The notes under the pieces: model-generated
What the model saw: only the letters and a program-made list of their open reading frames with translations
Database searches by the model: none
Told to the model about the DNA's origin: nothing
Part shown: positions 41,810 through 51,669 of the stretch, one piece after another
How the letters are laid out: each line of letters starts with the position of its first letter
Position numbering within the stretch: the stretch's first letter is position 1
NCBI RefSeq assembly: GCF_900100345.1
Contig: NZ_FMTT01000025.1
Location: 1 to 64,000 of the forward strand
Direction: 5' to 3'
Length of the DNA stretch: 64,000 nt
Source: Paenibacillus tianmuensis
GTDB taxonomy: Bacteria; Bacillota; Bacilli; Paenibacillales; NBRC-103111
Position numbers and translations under genes: made by a program

Positions 41810-43339
41810 TTAATTTCGAATGAGATAATCGAATGCGCCTAAGGCTGCATTTGCACCGGATCCCATGGAAATAATAATCTGCTTGTAGGGACTATTGGTA
41901 CAATCGCCTGCAGCAAACACACCGGGGACGTTCGTAGCGCCATGACGGTCTACGACAATCTCGCCGAAGCGCGTGCGTTCAACCGTGTCGGCTAACCAAT
42001 CCGTATTAGGAACAAGTCCGATCTGAACAAACACGCCCTGCAATTCGACATGATGCTCCGCTCCCGAATCACGATCGATGTAGGATATCCCATTGACTTT
42101 GTCTGTGCCGGTAATCTCTTTCGTCTGAACGTTCTTGACGACCGTCACGTTCGGGAGACTGTAGAGCCGCTTCTGCAGGACGGCATCGGCTTTCAGCTCG
42201 GGCATGAACTCCAGCACCGTCACGTGCTTCACGATACCTGCAAGATCAATGGCCGCCTCGATACCGGAATTGCCGCCGCCGATCACGGCTACGTGTTTCC
42301 CTGTAAACAAGGGACCGTCACAGTGAGGGCAGTAGGCTACGCCCTTGTTCTTGAATTCCGCTTCGCCGGGAACGCCGACATTACGCCAACGCGCACCGGT
42401 GGAAACAATAACGGTCTTGCTTCGTAACACAGCCCCGTTTTCGAGTTCGACTTCGACGAGATCTTTCTTTTCCAAGCGCTTGGCGCGCTGGAGCTTCATC
42501 ACGTCAATGCCATATTCTTTGACATGCTCCTCAAGGCTTGCCACAAGCTTGGGGCCTTCGGTGTATTTGACGCTGATGAAGTTTTCGATGCCCAGAGTAT
42601 CCATGACCTGACCGCCGAAGCGTTCGGCGACAATCCCGGTACGAATGCCTTTGCGTGCCGCATAGATCGCAGCGCTGGCGCCGGCGGGACCTCCTCCGAC
42701 GACAAGCACATCGTACGGCTCCTTGTTCGCAAATTCGGATGCGTCGGGAGCCGTCCCCAGCTTGGCGAGAATCTCTTCAATCGACATTCGACCGCCGCCG
42801 AAGAATTCGCCATTGAGGAAAACGGAAGGCACGGCCATGACGTCTTTGCTCTCGACCTCAGCTTTGTATGCCGCACCGTCGATCATCGTATGCGAGATGC
42901 CAGGGTTTAGGACGCTCATGACGTTCAGCGCCTGCACGACGTCGGGACAATTGTGACAGCTCAAGCTAATGTAGGTCTCGAAGCGATATTCGCCGCGGAT
43001 GTTCTTGATCTGATCGATGAGATGCTGTTCCACCTTAGGCGGCCTTCCGCTCGCTTGCAGCAGCGCAAGCACCAAGGAAGTGAACTCATGTCCTAAAGGG
43101 ATACCGGCAAAAACAACCCCCGTATCTTCCCCCGCACGGTTCACACTGAAACTCGGCGTTCGGGACAATTCGGTTCTCTCCACCGTGATTTTGGAGGATA
43201 AGCTGGCGATTTCATCCACCAGCTCCAGCATTTCATGGGATACGGCATCGGACCCTGCACTCACTTGAATCTGCACATCGCCTTCCATGAGCTGCAGGTA
43301 TTGACTTAGTTGTGCTCTAATATCTGCGTCCAGTGCCAT
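41810..43339 (-). CDS. ahpF: Alkyl hydroperoxide reductase subunit F
   Basis: The 509-residue protein has the AhpF layout. An N-terminal double-thioredoxin domain has redox pair Cys128-Cys131 (SCHNC). The FAD-binding motif is [17 protein letters not shown] from residue 215, and the thioredoxin-reductase-like disulfide is Cys337-Cys340 (YCPHC). An NADH-binding [10 protein letters not shown] and C-terminal [28 protein letters not shown] complete it. It transfers electrons from NADH to AhpC for peroxide reduction in the cytoplasm. It follows ahpC by 13 bases, with the same terminator. Confidence 0.96.
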   Translation of the reverse strand: MALDADIRAQLSQYLQLMEGDVQIQVSAGSDAVSHEMLELVDEIASLSSKITVERTELSRTPSFSVNRAGEDTGVVFAGIPLGHEFTSLVLALLQASGRPPKVEQHLIDQIKNIRGEYRFETYISLSCHNCPDVVQALNVMSVLNPGISHTMIDGAAYKAEVESKDVMAVPSVFLNGEFFGGGRMSIEEILAKLGTAPDASEFANKEPYDVLVVGGGPAGASAAIYAARKGIRTGIVAERFGGQVMDTLGIENFISVKYTEGPKLVASLEEHVKEYGIDVMKLQRAKRLEKKDLVEVELENGAVLRSKTVIVSTGARWRNVGVPGEAEFKNKGVAYCPHCDGPLFTGKHVAVIGGGNSGIEAAIDLAGIVKHVTVLEFMPELKADAVLQKRLYSLPNVTVVKNVQTKEITGTDKVNGISYIDRDSGAEHHVELQGVFVQIGLVPNTDWLADTVERTRFGEIVVDRHGATNVPGVFAAGDCTNSPYKQIIISMGSGANAALGAFDYLIRN

Positions 43340-43352
43340 AAGTTTTCACTCC

Positions 43353-43916
43353 TTAGATCTTTCCGACAAGATCGAGGCTCGGCTTCAGCGTTGCGGAACC
43401 TTCTTGCCACTTCGCAGGGCATACTTCGCCCGGATTGTTCCGAACATATTGAGCAGCTTTGATCTTGTTCACCAGAATGCTTGCATCGCGGCCGATACCG
43501 CCTGCATTAATCTCAAGAGCTTGGATCACGCCGTCCGGATCGATAATGAACGTACCACGATCCGCCAGACCGTCAGCTTCGATCAATACGTCGAAATTGC
43601 GGGAGATCGTATGCGAAGGATCGCCGATCATGATATAAGTGATTTTGCCGATCGTCTCGGAGCTGTCGTGCCATGCTTTATGCGTAAAGTGAGTATCCGT
43701 GGAGACGGAATATACTTCAACGCCGAGGCCTTTCAACGTTTCATATTGGTTTTGCAGATCCTCAAGCTCTGTCGGGCATACGAACGTGAAGTCCGCCGGA
43801 TAGAAGCAAACAACGCTCCATTTTCCTTTGAAGTCAGCTTCCGTTACATCAATAAACTTGCCGTTTTGATAAGCCGATGCTTTAAATGGTTTTACTTCTG
43901 TTCCGATGAGAGACAT
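43353..43916 (-). CDS. ahpC: Alkyl hydroperoxide reductase subunit C (peroxiredoxin)
   Basis: The 187-residue typical 2-Cys peroxiredoxin has the peroxidatic motif [13 protein letters not shown] with Cys47 and the resolving Cys in PGEVCPAKW near residue 166. FYPADFTF and the C-terminal [14 protein letters not shown] are standard for AhpC. It reduces H2O2 and organic peroxides and is recycled by AhpF. AAGGAGG precedes the ATG. Upstream lies an AT-rich region resembling a degenerate PerR site and, further up, a 21-bp tandem direct repeat. Confidence 0.96.
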   Translation of the reverse strand: MSLIGTEVKPFKASAYQNGKFIDVTEADFKGKWSVVCFYPADFTFVCPTELEDLQNQYETLKGLGVEVYSVSTDTHFTHKAWHDSSETIGKITYIMIGDPSHTISRNFDVLIEADGLADRGTFIIDPDGVIQALEINAGGIGRDASILVNKIKAAQYVRNNPGEVCPAKWQEGSATLKPSLDLVGKI

Positions 43917-43992
43917 ACTGATTTTTCCTCCTTAGATATGGGGTTGAGATTTTGCTTATGTATATATAATAAGGCAGACTGGCGTTTGGATC

Positions 43993-44034
43993 ATGAAGCT
44001 ATGATGAGGATATTATGAAGGTATGATGAAGATG
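43993..44034. repeat. Two 21-bp direct repeats upstream of ahpC
   Basis: ATGAAG-TATGATGA-GAT occurs at 43993 and again at 44014, exactly 21 bases (two helical turns) apart, 80-120 bases before the ahpC start. The phasing suits an activator site, but no regulator is identified. The rest of 43917-44243 holds no gene. Confidence 0.6.
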
Positions 44035-44176
44035 GTGAAGCTAGTCCAAATTCCTTTGGAAATGTGGCCCATTCCACCCAAGCGTAGCACTTTTTTAAGC
44101 CCCCTGCAAGTTTTCCCGAAATAACCTGCCGTTATTCATGGCAATTCAGTTACGAAAGATTGCAGGCAAAGCCGAG

Positions 44177-44217
44177 AGGCCTTAGCCCCATGGAATTCAG
44201 GACGAAGGCCGCTTAAC
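44177..44217. repeat. Intergenic hairpin repeat, family 2 (copy 1), after mqo
   Basis: AGGCCTTAGC and, after a spacer containing CCATG and ATTCAGGAC, GAAGGCCGCTTAA. A clearly related sequence lies at 55709-55749. Both sit downstream of minus-strand genes, so they may act as terminators or REP-like elements. Confidence 0.55.
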
Positions 44218-44243
44218 TCATTTTTATTTTTTTTGTGTACCGT

Positions 44244-45743
44244 CTACATGGCAGGCTGCAGTTCTTTGCTTAGACCAAGCGTCTGCGCGGTCGAAGTATG
44301 AATTTCTTGGATCAGCTCCGGGTTTTTCAATAGTGACTCGCCATAAGAAGGAATCATTTCTTTTAATTTCGGCTCCCACGCTTTTAAATGCTGCGGGAAG
44401 CATCTTTTCACTAACTCAAGCATAACGGAAACGGCGGTCGAAGCTCCCGGAGAAGCGCCGAGCAATGCTGCGATCGAGCCATCGTCGGCACTAATCACTT
44501 CCGTACCGAATTGAAGCGTTCCTTTGCCAGCAGCCGTATCTTTGATCACTTGCACACGTTGGCCCGCTACCATGATATCCCAATCCTCGTTTTTGGCGTT
44601 CGGGATAAACTCGCGCAGCTCTTCCATACGCTGTTCTTTCGATAACATCACTTGCTGGATCAGGTATTTCGTCAATGGAACGTTTTTTGCGCCTGCTGCC
44701 AACATCGTTAAGACATTATTCGGTTTTACGGAACCTAACAAATCAAACATGGAACCGGTTTTTAAAAACCTGGGCGAGAAGCCGGCAAACGGTCCAAAGA
44801 GCAACGATTTTTTGTTGTCGATAAATCTTGTGTCAAGATGCGGAACAGACATGGGAGGAGCGCCAACTTTAGCTTTCCCGTATACTTTGGCATGATGCAG
44901 TTCGACAACATCCGGATTGTTGCACACCATAAATAGTCCGCTTACCGGGAATCCTCCAATATTTTTCCCTTCGGGAATACCGGATTTTTGCAGTAAAGGC
45001 AAGCTTCCTCCACCCCCGCCGATAAAGACGAATTTTGCCGTATGGTGTTCGACGGTACCGTTATCGACATTTCGCACTTTCAATTCCCACGAGCCGTCAC
45101 TAGTACGTTTCATATCATCCACACTATGTTTGAATTTGATATCGACGTTCTTATTCTTTAAGTGGTCAAACAATATACGCGTTAAAGCGCCAAAGTTGAC
45201 ATCCGTTCCGGATTCGATTCTTGTGGCCGCCATAGGTCCATTTAAGGTCCGGCCTTTCATAATCAACGGAATCCATTCCATCAGTTTTCCCGGGTCATCG
45301 GAAAATTCCATCCCTTCAAACAGAGGATTGTCAGACAGCGCTTCAAAACGTTTTTTTAGAAACGTTACATTTTGTTCCCCTTCTACCAAACTCAAATGAG
45401 GCAATGGCATGATAAAGTCCTGCGGATTACGTATCAGATTGCTGTTGACAAGATAAGACCAAAACTGTCTTGAAACCTGATACTCTTCATTAATCTTAAT
45501 AGCTTTGCTAATATCTATGGACCCGTCCGGTTTTTCGACGGTGTAGTTTAGCTCGCACAGTGCAGCATGCCCCGTTCCCGCATTATTCCATTCGTTAGAG
45601 CTTTCCTCTCCAGCGGTTGCGAGCTTCTCAAAAACTGTAATGTTCCAGTCCGGTACTAATTCCTTCAGCAGCGTTCCCAAAGTTGCACTCATGATTCCAG
45701 CACCAATTAAGATAACGTCTGTTTTGGTTTGTCTGTTACTCAT
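44244..45743 (-). CDS. mqo: Malate:quinone oxidoreductase
   Basis: The 499-residue flavoprotein starts with [25 protein letters not shown], the FAD-binding Rossmann motif with the characteristic IMSATL of Mqo. It continues with [43 protein letters not shown] and the C-terminal [18 protein letters not shown]. It oxidises malate to oxaloacetate at the membrane and reduces menaquinone, bypassing NAD-linked malate dehydrogenase. It stands alone with its own AT-rich promoter region (45744-45900). Confidence 0.96.
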   Translation of the reverse strand: MSNRQTKTDVILIGAGIMSATLGTLLKELVPDWNITVFEKLATAGEESSNEWNNAGTGHAALCELNYTVEKPDGSIDISKAIKINEEYQVSRQFWSYLVNSNLIRNPQDFIMPLPHLSLVEGEQNVTFLKKRFEALSDNPLFEGMEFSDDPGKLMEWIPLIMKGRTLNGPMAATRIESGTDVNFGALTRILFDHLKNKNVDIKFKHSVDDMKRTSDGSWELKVRNVDNGTVEHHTAKFVFIGGGGGSLPLLQKSGIPEGKNIGGFPVSGLFMVCNNPDVVELHHAKVYGKAKVGAPPMSVPHLDTRFIDNKKSLLFGPFAGFSPRFLKTGSMFDLLGSVKPNNVLTMLAAGAKNVPLTKYLIQQVMLSKEQRMEELREFIPNAKNEDWDIMVAGQRVQVIKDTAAGKGTLQFGTEVISADDGSIAALLGASPGASTAVSVMLELVKRCFPQHLKAWEPKLKEMIPSYGESLLKNPELIQEIHTSTAQTLGLSKELQPAM

Positions 45744-45985
45744 TTTTACCGTCCTTACGCGCTATTATTTGAAGAAAAGATGTGGGCACTCTTGCTTTAG
45801 GCTCCACAGCAAGCTAGGGCGCGACCTAGTCACACCCTTTTCTGGATCAATTATAACCTGTCACTCTTAAATCTAGATTCATATATCTACTATTATATGA
45901 TAGTTGTCTGCTATTTAAAAGCCGGAAAATTTCAGTGATTGCAGTTAAGAAGTGAGAAATCGTCCATAAAACCCTAATACACAAA
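45744..45985. other. mqo upstream region, no gene
   Basis: AT-rich sequence with several possible -10 hexamers (around 45880-45900) and short direct repeats of TATATCTAC/TATTATATG type. I find no ORF of interest and no clear operator. The terminator of the next gene begins at about 45986. Confidence 0.4.
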
Positions 45986-46036
45986 AAACCAAGGCCTTAA
46001 CCCGGCTGCTTGCCAGGGTCTTGGCTTTGGTTTGCT
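45986..46036. terminator. Hairpin terminator near 46.0 kb
   Basis: AAACCAAGGCC pairs with GGCTTTGGTTT across a loop that itself contains CCC/GGG pairs. It serves the minus-strand gene ending at 46077. Confidence 0.65.
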
Positions 46037-46076
46037 GTTTCGGGTACCGATCTCCGTGCTGATTTTGGATGCATCG

Positions 46077-46649
46077 CTACGCCTGATTTCGTTTATCCGC
46101 ATAACTGTTCTTGAGCGGTTCATACCACCAATCGAGAAACTGCCCCCATCCCTGTTCCGCAACCCCGTCGTCCAGCATCTCGAACCCTGTCTGGAACTCC
46201 TCCTCGGCAGGCAATCGGGTGAGACCGTAATCGTTGTTGTATTCGTAAGCGCGAGTTTCAATGATCAGACCCCGTATCGCTTGAAAATGCGGATTTGCCA
46301 TCACCGCTTGGGCGCTGTAACCGTCCTGCGGCATGCCGCTCTCCGTATGTCCGGCTTGCCAAGCCTCGCGGTTGGGATGACGCAGCTGGAACTCCTGTTC
46401 TCTCAGCCCGTCAAAGTACGCCTTATGCCGCTCGTACTCAGGGTGCTCCGTTACCGGAAACGCATAGGTATACCTATGCTTCACCAAAGACGCAAGAACG
46501 TGAAAATGTTGAAACGAAGCGTCCCATCTTCCCACAAAACGAGCTAGGGAATCGTAAATGGAGCGCATATCCAAAGCCGCGCTGAGAGGACTTTCATCCA
46601 ATACAAGAACAACGCCATCGACAGCGCCTTCAATTTCGTGCATACCCAT
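46077..46649 (-). CDS. Hypothetical cytoplasmic protein
   Basis: The 190-residue protein begins MGMHEIEGAVDGVVLVLDES and contains FVGRWDASFQHFHVLASLVKHRYTYAFP and WWYEPLKNSYADKR. It has many Tyr, Trp, His and Glu, no signal peptide and no membrane helix. No family is recognised. It starts 20 bases after the TMEM175-type channel gene and is probably co-transcribed with it. Confidence 0.65.
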   Translation of the reverse strand: MGMHEIEGAVDGVVLVLDESPLSAALDMRSIYDSLARFVGRWDASFQHFHVLASLVKHRYTYAFPVTEHPEYERHKAYFDGLREQEFQLRHPNREAWQAGHTESGMPQDGYSAQAVMANPHFQAIRGLIIETRAYEYNNDYGLTRLPAEEEFQTGFEMLDDGVAEQGWGQFLDWWYEPLKNSYADKRNQA

Positions 46650-46669
46650 CCATGCTTCAACCCTTTCTT

Positions 46670-47248
46670 TTACTGGCCTTTCAGAGCATGCTCGATTCGC
46701 TTATCCGGCACGAACCAGATGACGGCAACGAGTACGAAAAAGAAGCACGATATCCAAGGACTCACATAGGCGGTGAACACCGCGATCAAGTAGAGAAAAG
46801 GAGATAATTTCACCTTCCAGTCTTTGCCCATCGATACGACGAAGGAGGAATCGCCGGAATGTTGTTTAATAATTGCGAGCTGAAGCAGCCGGTACGAGAA
46901 CGCGGATAGCAGTAAAATAATGCCGTACAGCGCCGTTGGAGTGGGTGCAAAATGGCTTTCCCCCATCCAAGCCGTCGTGAACGGTATAAGGGATAGCCAG
47001 AAGAGAAGCAGCAGGTTAAGCCACATCAACCGCCCGTGCACCGTTCGAACCATGTGCAGCAGGTGATGATGATTGTTCCAGTAGATGCCGATATATACGA
47101 AACTGAAGATGTAGCTAACAATTTTCGGGCCAAGTTTGATTAGCGCATACCAGTCATGGCCTTCCGGCACTTTGAATTCCAGCACCATGATCGTAATGAT
47201 AATCGCCAACACGCCATCGCTGAACGCTTCCATCCGATTTGCTTTCAT
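46670..47248 (-). CDS. TMEM175-type potassium channel (DUF1211)
   Basis: The 192-residue protein has six membrane segments and the TMEM175 hallmark RMEAFSDGVLAIIITIMVLEFKVPEG in its first helix. The FSD and the following Ile/Leu line the pore in this family. YWNNHHHLLHMVRTVHGRLMWLNLLLLFWLSLIPFTTAWMG is the conserved middle region. Bacterial members are tetrameric K+ leak channels. It diverges from the TetR gene at 47443. Confidence 0.88.
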   Translation of the reverse strand: MKANRMEAFSDGVLAIIITIMVLEFKVPEGHDWYALIKLGPKIVSYIFSFVYIGIYWNNHHHLLHMVRTVHGRLMWLNLLLLFWLSLIPFTTAWMGESHFAPTPTALYGIILLLSAFSYRLLQLAIIKQHSGDSSFVVSMGKDWKVKLSPFLYLIAVFTAYVSPWISCFFFVLVAVIWFVPDKRIEHALKGQ

Positions 47249-47375
47249 CGTGTCTCACCTTTTCTCGCTTCTCGCGCTCGTTTAGCCTTTGCCTTTTCGA
47301 CACCAGTAACTTTGCATAAACCCCTTCATCTTGTCAAGCTAAACTTTCACACTTTCGATCCGCTCTAAGCTTATA

Positions 47376-47394
47376 TTTGACAGGTTAGTACAAA
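47376..47394. promoter_or_regulatory. Candidate TetR operator before the tetR gene
   Basis: TTTGACAGGTTAGTACAAA is an imperfect dyad 48 bases before the GTG start. Its TTTTGTACT half (minus strand) recurs at about 48057 and 48124 before the MFS gene, which suggests binding by the local TetR protein. Confidence 0.5.
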
Positions 47395-47442
47395 ATTATT
47401 ATTATGTTTTTATTAGATTGCGCAGGAAGGGAGTGGAACGAG

Positions 47443-48033
47443 GTGAGTAAAAGCGGAAGACCACGAGAGTTTAAAGATACCGCAGTGATCGATGCGGCGA
47501 TGGAATTGTTCTGGGAAAATGGTTACGAGGCTTGCTCGACGGAGGATCTGTGCAAACAAACCGGCCTTGGAAGAGGAAGCTTATACAATGCATACGGCAG
47601 TAAGCACGAGCTTTATGAACAAGCCCTCTTACGTTACCATGAAACCGGCATTAAAGCCCAGATTGAGATTCTTAACCGGCAAGGACCGATAAAAGACCGA
47701 CTTCGTGCTTTGTTGGATTGGGATATACAAGAGGACTTTTCAAACAAGAATCGAAGAGGTTGCCTGTTGATCAATGCTGCAATGGAGCGCGCACAAAGAG
47801 ATCCGGCGGTCGAACGCATATTCAAACAACACGTGGATTTGCTGGAGCAGGCTCTGCAACAGGCGATCGAGACGGGGCAGATGTCAGGAGAGATCTCGCG
47901 GACACATCCGGCTTCCGATTTAGCCTACCTCTTTCTAAGTAATTATTATGGACTCCGAGTACTCAATGCCGCTGCTCAGAATCGTGAAAGGGCCGTTCAA
48001 ATGGCCAAAGCAACGTTGGAGGTCTTGTTCTAG
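47443..48033 (+). CDS. TetR-family transcriptional regulator
   Basis: GTG at 47443, after AAGGGAG, gives 196 residues. The N-terminal HTH is GRPREFKDTAVIDAAMELFWENGYEACSTEDLCKQTGLGRGSLYNAYGSKHELYEQALLRY. The C-terminal domain (NRRGCLLINAAMERAQRDPAVERIF) is of the AcrR/YezE type. The downstream MFS efflux gene and the matching TTTTGTACT elements indicate a repressor of that transporter, induced by an unknown drug-like compound. Confidence 0.9.
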   Translation: MSKSGRPREFKDTAVIDAAMELFWENGYEACSTEDLCKQTGLGRGSLYNAYGSKHELYEQALLRYHETGIKAQIEILNRQGPIKDRLRALLDWDIQEDFSNKNRRGCLLINAAMERAQRDPAVERIFKQHVDLLEQALQQAIETGQMSGEISRTHPASDLAYLFLSNYYGLRVLNAAAQNRERAVQMAKATLEVLF

Positions 48034-48125
48034 CGTTGCGCCTTTTTTACGGCTTATTTTGTACTGATTAATAAAAAAGTAAGGGCGTCTGAACGGAGCC
48101 CAATACAATCTCGTCACGCCTAATT

Positions 48126-48143
48126 TTGTACTATTCATTACAA
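48126..48143. promoter_or_regulatory. Candidate TetR operator before the MFS gene
   Basis: TTGTACTATTCATTACAA has TTGTA/TACAA arms spaced by eight bases, 27 bases before the MFS start codon. A second TTGTACTGATTAAT copy lies at about 48058. Confidence 0.5.
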
Positions 48144-48170
48144 TTTATTCGGAACCTGGGGGGCATTACT

Positions 48171-49337
48171 ATGCCGTTTGCTATTTATGTACTGGGAATG
48201 ATGATCTTTTCCATGACCACTGCCGAATTCACGGTGGCCGGAATCATGACTTCGTTATCGAAGGAATTCGACGTATCCATTGCTTCCATCGGCTACCTTA
48301 TATCCGCTTATGCTGCGGGGATGATTGTGGGGGGTCCTTTGTTAGTGATTGGTTTGTCCAACGTGTCGAAAAAAAGGGCTTTCTTATTGATTTCGGCCGT
48401 ATTCCTCTTCGGTCAGGCTCTTGGCGCGTTAGCCATCGGATATGAGATGATGATGGTTGCCCGGATCATTACGGGCGTTTCCTCCGCCGCTTGCATTGGC
48501 GTTTCGCTTGGCATTTGCTTTGACTTCGTCAGTCCTCAGGATCGTGGTCGTGCCGCTTCCATCGTTCTTGGCGGTTTAATGGTTGCTACCGCGCTCGGAT
48601 TGCCCGTGGCGATACTCTTCAACCAATACTTCGGCTGGCGCTCCAGCTTTTGGGTGGTTGTCGTACTCGTTTTGCTGTCTGGATTATTGGGCATGAAAGT
48701 GATCCCCGCCGCATCCAAGTCGGAGTCCGTTAGTTTGCGTAGTGAACTGGCGAGTTTCAAAAACCGAAATCTATGGGCCGCCTATGCGACCAGCCTTCTC
48801 ATTATCGGCGCGACGTTTGCCGCATTCAGTTATTTCATGCCTATCCTGACCGACCTCTCCGGCTTCGACCCAGGGACGGTTCCGCTTCTATTAGGGATCT
48901 ACGGCATGGCGACCGTCGCAGGAAACCTTGTTACCGGCCGACTTGCCGATCGATATATGATGCCAACCCTAACCATAGGATTGATGCTCTTGACTGCGTC
49001 GCTGATGATGTTCGGAATCTATGCCCACAGTCCGTACGTCTCTGTCATTGCCGTCATTATGATTGGACTAACGGGAGTGACCCTGAATCCCGCGATGTCG
49101 ACCCGCATCACCCGCGTTGCAGGGACCGGCATGCTGGTTACAACCGTTCATGCATCCGTTATTAGCCTTGGCATAGTCATAGGCTCTTCCATCGGAGGAC
49201 TAACCATCGACGCAGGATACGGGCTCCGTTCTCCGTTATGGGTAGGTTTTATTTTGGCGATTCTGGGCTTGATTTCATTGCTGCCTTACTTCAAGAGAGC
49301 TGAAGCGCTAAACATCACGGTGAAGGGCAAGTCTTAA
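48171..49337 (+). CDS. MFS efflux transporter (AraJ/Cml type)
   Basis: The 388-residue protein has twelve hydrophobic segments. The DHA1 motif A-like loop is GLSNVSKKRAFLLIS and motif C is in the fifth helix region (GGLMVATALGLPVAILFNQYFGWRSSFWVVV). The ATG at 48171 follows GGGGGG. It resembles the arabinose-efflux/chloramphenicol-exporter group of proton antiporters. The adjacent TetR gene and operators suggest substrate-induced expression. A dispersed repeat begins 23 bases after its stop codon. Confidence 0.9.
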   Translation: MPFAIYVLGMMIFSMTTAEFTVAGIMTSLSKEFDVSIASIGYLISAYAAGMIVGGPLLVIGLSNVSKKRAFLLISAVFLFGQALGALAIGYEMMMVARIITGVSSAACIGVSLGICFDFVSPQDRGRAASIVLGGLMVATALGLPVAILFNQYFGWRSSFWVVVVLVLLSGLLGMKVIPAASKSESVSLRSELASFKNRNLWAAYATSLLIIGATFAAFSYFMPILTDLSGFDPGTVPLLLGIYGMATVAGNLVTGRLADRYMMPTLTIGLMLLTASLMMFGIYAHSPYVSVIAVIMIGLTGVTLNPAMSTRITRVAGTGMLVTTVHASVISLGIVIGSSIGGLTIDAGYGLRSPLWVGFILAILGLISLLPYFKRAEALNITVKGKS

Positions 49338-49359
49338 TTTCTAAACTTCGCCTTACTGA

Positions 49360-49384
49360 GCTTAACGGGTCTATCGGCAAAAAG
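49360..49384 (+). repeat. Dispersed GCTTAACGG-TATCGGC repeat, copy 1
   Basis: GCTTAACGGGTCTATCGGC followed by an A run, 22 bases after the MFS stop codon. Related copies are at 52465, 54049 and 54803. Confidence 0.7.
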
Positions 49385-49386
49385 TA

Positions 49387-49421
49387 AGCAGGAGCTTGTC
49401 GCGGCGCGACAGCTCCTGCTG
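49387..49421. terminator. Terminator between MFS and the next gene
   Basis: AGCAGGAGCTTGTCG pairs with CGACAGCTCCTGCT around GCGGCG, with one bulge, between convergent genes. Confidence 0.8.
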
Positions 49422-49423
49422 CT

Positions 49424-50257
49424 CTATATTGTAAATGTGCTAAGTAAAGACGGCCATACAGAAATTCTCTCGCGGCAGGACGGACATAATGTTTCCCCCG
49501 CTAAATAATGCAGATGCCCGGCCAATGTTTGCTCTTCGATCGCTTCTGCCCGCTCCGCTAATGTTCGTATTTCTTCATCTGCAAATGACGTTGCCGGAAC
49601 GATACCATGTGATTCCTGGCCAGTATGAGAGACGGGATCGTGTTCATAAGCTTGAAGGATTTCTGCATTCTCTTCATTAGGCCATATGAATATATCTTCC
49701 TCGCAGGCCGGACACACGGCTACATACTCGTCACCGTGAATAAACGTCATCAGCATGTTGGCAAGGATAGACGACCCCCGATACGCAGCGTCCGCAACAA
49801 GAATATAACGTTTCTCCGTCTCATCGATGGAATGATGGGCTGCATAGGCGAATACTTCCTTTGTAAGCGCCTTGAGCTTGCCAATGGCCTCTATATATTC
49901 GCGATACAATTCAGTACAAACGGAGCTGCCTACATCTTGGGCCAGTTCCGCCCAAGCCTCTGGAAATGGCGCCTCATCGCGTCCATCACGGCTTGCCTCG
50001 ATTATACCGCAATTGATAAACAGCTCTTTGCGCACTTCCGCATCAGATGTGGAGCATGCGATTTGTGCCAAAAATGGCATCGCCGCGTATGTAGCCGTAT
50101 ATATTGTATTTTGATGGAACAAATGCTCCTGAAAGAGTTCGTCAAAAATCTCCTGGCTATATTGCTCCATTAGCTGCTGCAATAACACAGGCACGTTCTC
50201 TGCAGTACCGTACGGTCCTGTCAGCTTTCCCCATACATCGCTATTCCATTTAAGCAA
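49424..50257 (-). CDS. Uncharacterised protein with two CxxC zinc-type motifs
   Basis: A TTG at 50257 after GGAGGGAG gives 277 residues; a longer ATG-initiated form from 50311 is less likely. It opens LLKWNSDVWGKLTGPYGTAENVPVLLQQL. The centre has helical repeats (TATYAAMPFLAQIACSTSDAEVRKELF). CPACEEDIFIW and CPSCRERISVW near the C-terminus each give a CxxC and could bind one zinc. The helical part resembles HEAT-like proteins found with SUKH genes. It follows the SUKH gene at 50344 on the same strand and may be co-transcribed. Function unknown. Confidence 0.7.
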   Translation of the reverse strand: MLKWNSDVWGKLTGPYGTAENVPVLLQQLMEQYSQEIFDELFQEHLFHQNTIYTATYAAMPFLAQIACSTSDAEVRKELFINCGIIEASRDGRDEAPFPEAWAELAQDVGSSVCTELYREYIEAIGKLKALTKEVFAYAAHHSIDETEKRYILVADAAYRGSSILANMLMTFIHGDEYVAVCPACEEDIFIWPNEENAEILQAYEHDPVSHTGQESHGIVPATSFADEEIRTLAERAEAIEEQTLAGHLHYLAGETLCPSCRERISVWPSLLSTFTI

Positions 50258-50343
50258 GCTTCTCCCTCCATTATTACGCTCACGATAATCTAAGTTCGAT
50301 TTTATAGTCATTCATCCGCATTGTCTGGATATGAGTAGTGAAA

Positions 50344-51669
50344 TTATTCTTTGTCAAAATAATCATTTGGCAAATTTAATTCTTTCAAACAATCTATAAA
50401 TTTTTCCCTGAAATTATTATTGTTTTTATATTCCGGCCATGCAGCCTTATAATAAGGCAACAACTTCTCATGAGGGATAACGTCCCAAAATAGAATAGAG
50501 TTTTTCATAACCTCCTTGTCGCCACCCTTTAACATCTGCTCAATGATCTCCCAACTGTCCGATTTGTCGTTGCAACTGCTCGTGGCATAGATTGCAGCGG
50601 TTTGGATATTCGAGTCGGCGTGGCATAAAAAAGGCGCAAAGTTTTGGAGTGAAATCACGCCGGAAGGTTCCAAAACATACCCCACATGACGTAACGTTTC
50701 CGGGTCGTGTACCCTGTCGAGACTTTGCACTATCACTTTTATAAATTCCGATAAATCAACAGATTTACCATACCAGTTCAGAATCTGTAAAGCGTGTAAT
50801 AAATCCTCATTTCTATCCGAATGCAACAGCTCCAGAAGATAGCCTCTTCCCGTGTCAACAGAGGTTTTGCAGATTAGCTGAATGGCTGTGATGCGATCTT
50901 TTTGTCCTTGATCAGCAACGTTTTTTAAAAAATCAACGGTTGGCTGCGGGATTTTCTTAAACTTGAACATTCCATCAAGCGCTTTTGATTTGATTTCTTC
51001 GTTTGGGGCGTTTTGATAAACCTGTATCAACGCATTTTCATCGCCCGGCATTTTGCTGCCAAACCACGCGATATCATAATCCAGAATAATTTCGTCCAAC
51101 CAGCGCTCATACCAGTCCAGAAAGTTGTCTTCATAGACAAAGAAAAAGGGATGATCAGGATGAAAATCTGAAGTGTAAACGATTTTCCCTCTGTGTTCTC
51201 CTTCAAGTACGAGATACATATCGTATTCGCAGCCTTGTGTGCCAATGCACAGCATGCCGCCCATCACCATATTACGGGCGGCGTCGTATTCCGGGTCGGA
51301 GATGTCCTCATCATTGATCAAGGGTTCGGCTAGATGGTTCCATTCCTCTTCTGTCATTCTGGGGTGCAGAACGCATTTTGCAGCGAGTGCATTTCTATCG
51401 GTATAGGAAGTGGCCTTTTCAATCGAATAAATCCCGTAATACGGCCCGGCGCCTCCATTTCCGACTTTCGTTAAAAACTGCGTATAAGGCTCCGGGAGTG
51501 TGACCTGATTTTTTGCTTGCCAGTCCGCAAGCTCTTTTGCTGTAAGCTTTTCATCAACCCTGTATTTGTGTGAGGATGCTCCAAACACCAAAAAATCCGT
51601 ATCTTTGCGCATGGCCTTTTCGAGTTTGTCTTTTATTCGATCAAGTTGCGTTTCTTTCTTCCAAAACAA
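50344..51669 (-). CDS. SMI1/KNR4 (SUKH) domain protein with HEAT-like C-terminal part
   Basis: A TTG start after AAGGGGG gives 441 residues. Residues about 40-200 are a SUKH domain: LADWQAKNQVTLPEPYTQFLTKVGNGGAGPYYGIYSIEKA, GGMLCIGTQGCEYDMYLVL and the closing FVYEDNFLDWYERWLDE. The rest is helical with repeat-like segments (IKSKALDGMFKFKKIPQ, DLLHALQILNWYGKS), reminiscent of HEAT repeats. SUKH proteins are typically immunity proteins against secreted nuclease toxins. No toxin or secretion gene is nearby. Confidence 0.82.
   Translation of the reverse strand: MFWKKETQLDRIKDKLEKAMRKDTDFLVFGASSHKYRVDEKLTAKELADWQAKNQVTLPEPYTQFLTKVGNGGAGPYYGIYSIEKATSYTDRNALAAKCVLHPRMTEEEWNHLAEPLINDEDISDPEYDAARNMVMGGMLCIGTQGCEYDMYLVLEGEHRGKIVYTSDFHPDHPFFFVYEDNFLDWYERWLDEIILDYDIAWFGSKMPGDENALIQVYQNAPNEEIKSKALDGMFKFKKIPQPTVDFLKNVADQGQKDRITAIQLICKTSVDTGRGYLLELLHSDRNEDLLHALQILNWYGKSVDLSEFIKVIVQSLDRVHDPETLRHVGYVLEPSGVISLQNFAPFLCHADSNIQTAAIYATSSCNDKSDSWEIIEQMLKGGDKEVMKNSILFWDVIPHEKLLPYYKAAWPEYKNNNNFREKFIDCLKELNLPNDYFDKE

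Noticed and set aside
43960..43990. PerR box before ahpC
   Set aside because: The AT-rich segment matches only about nine of fourteen consensus positions, so I do not list it as a site.
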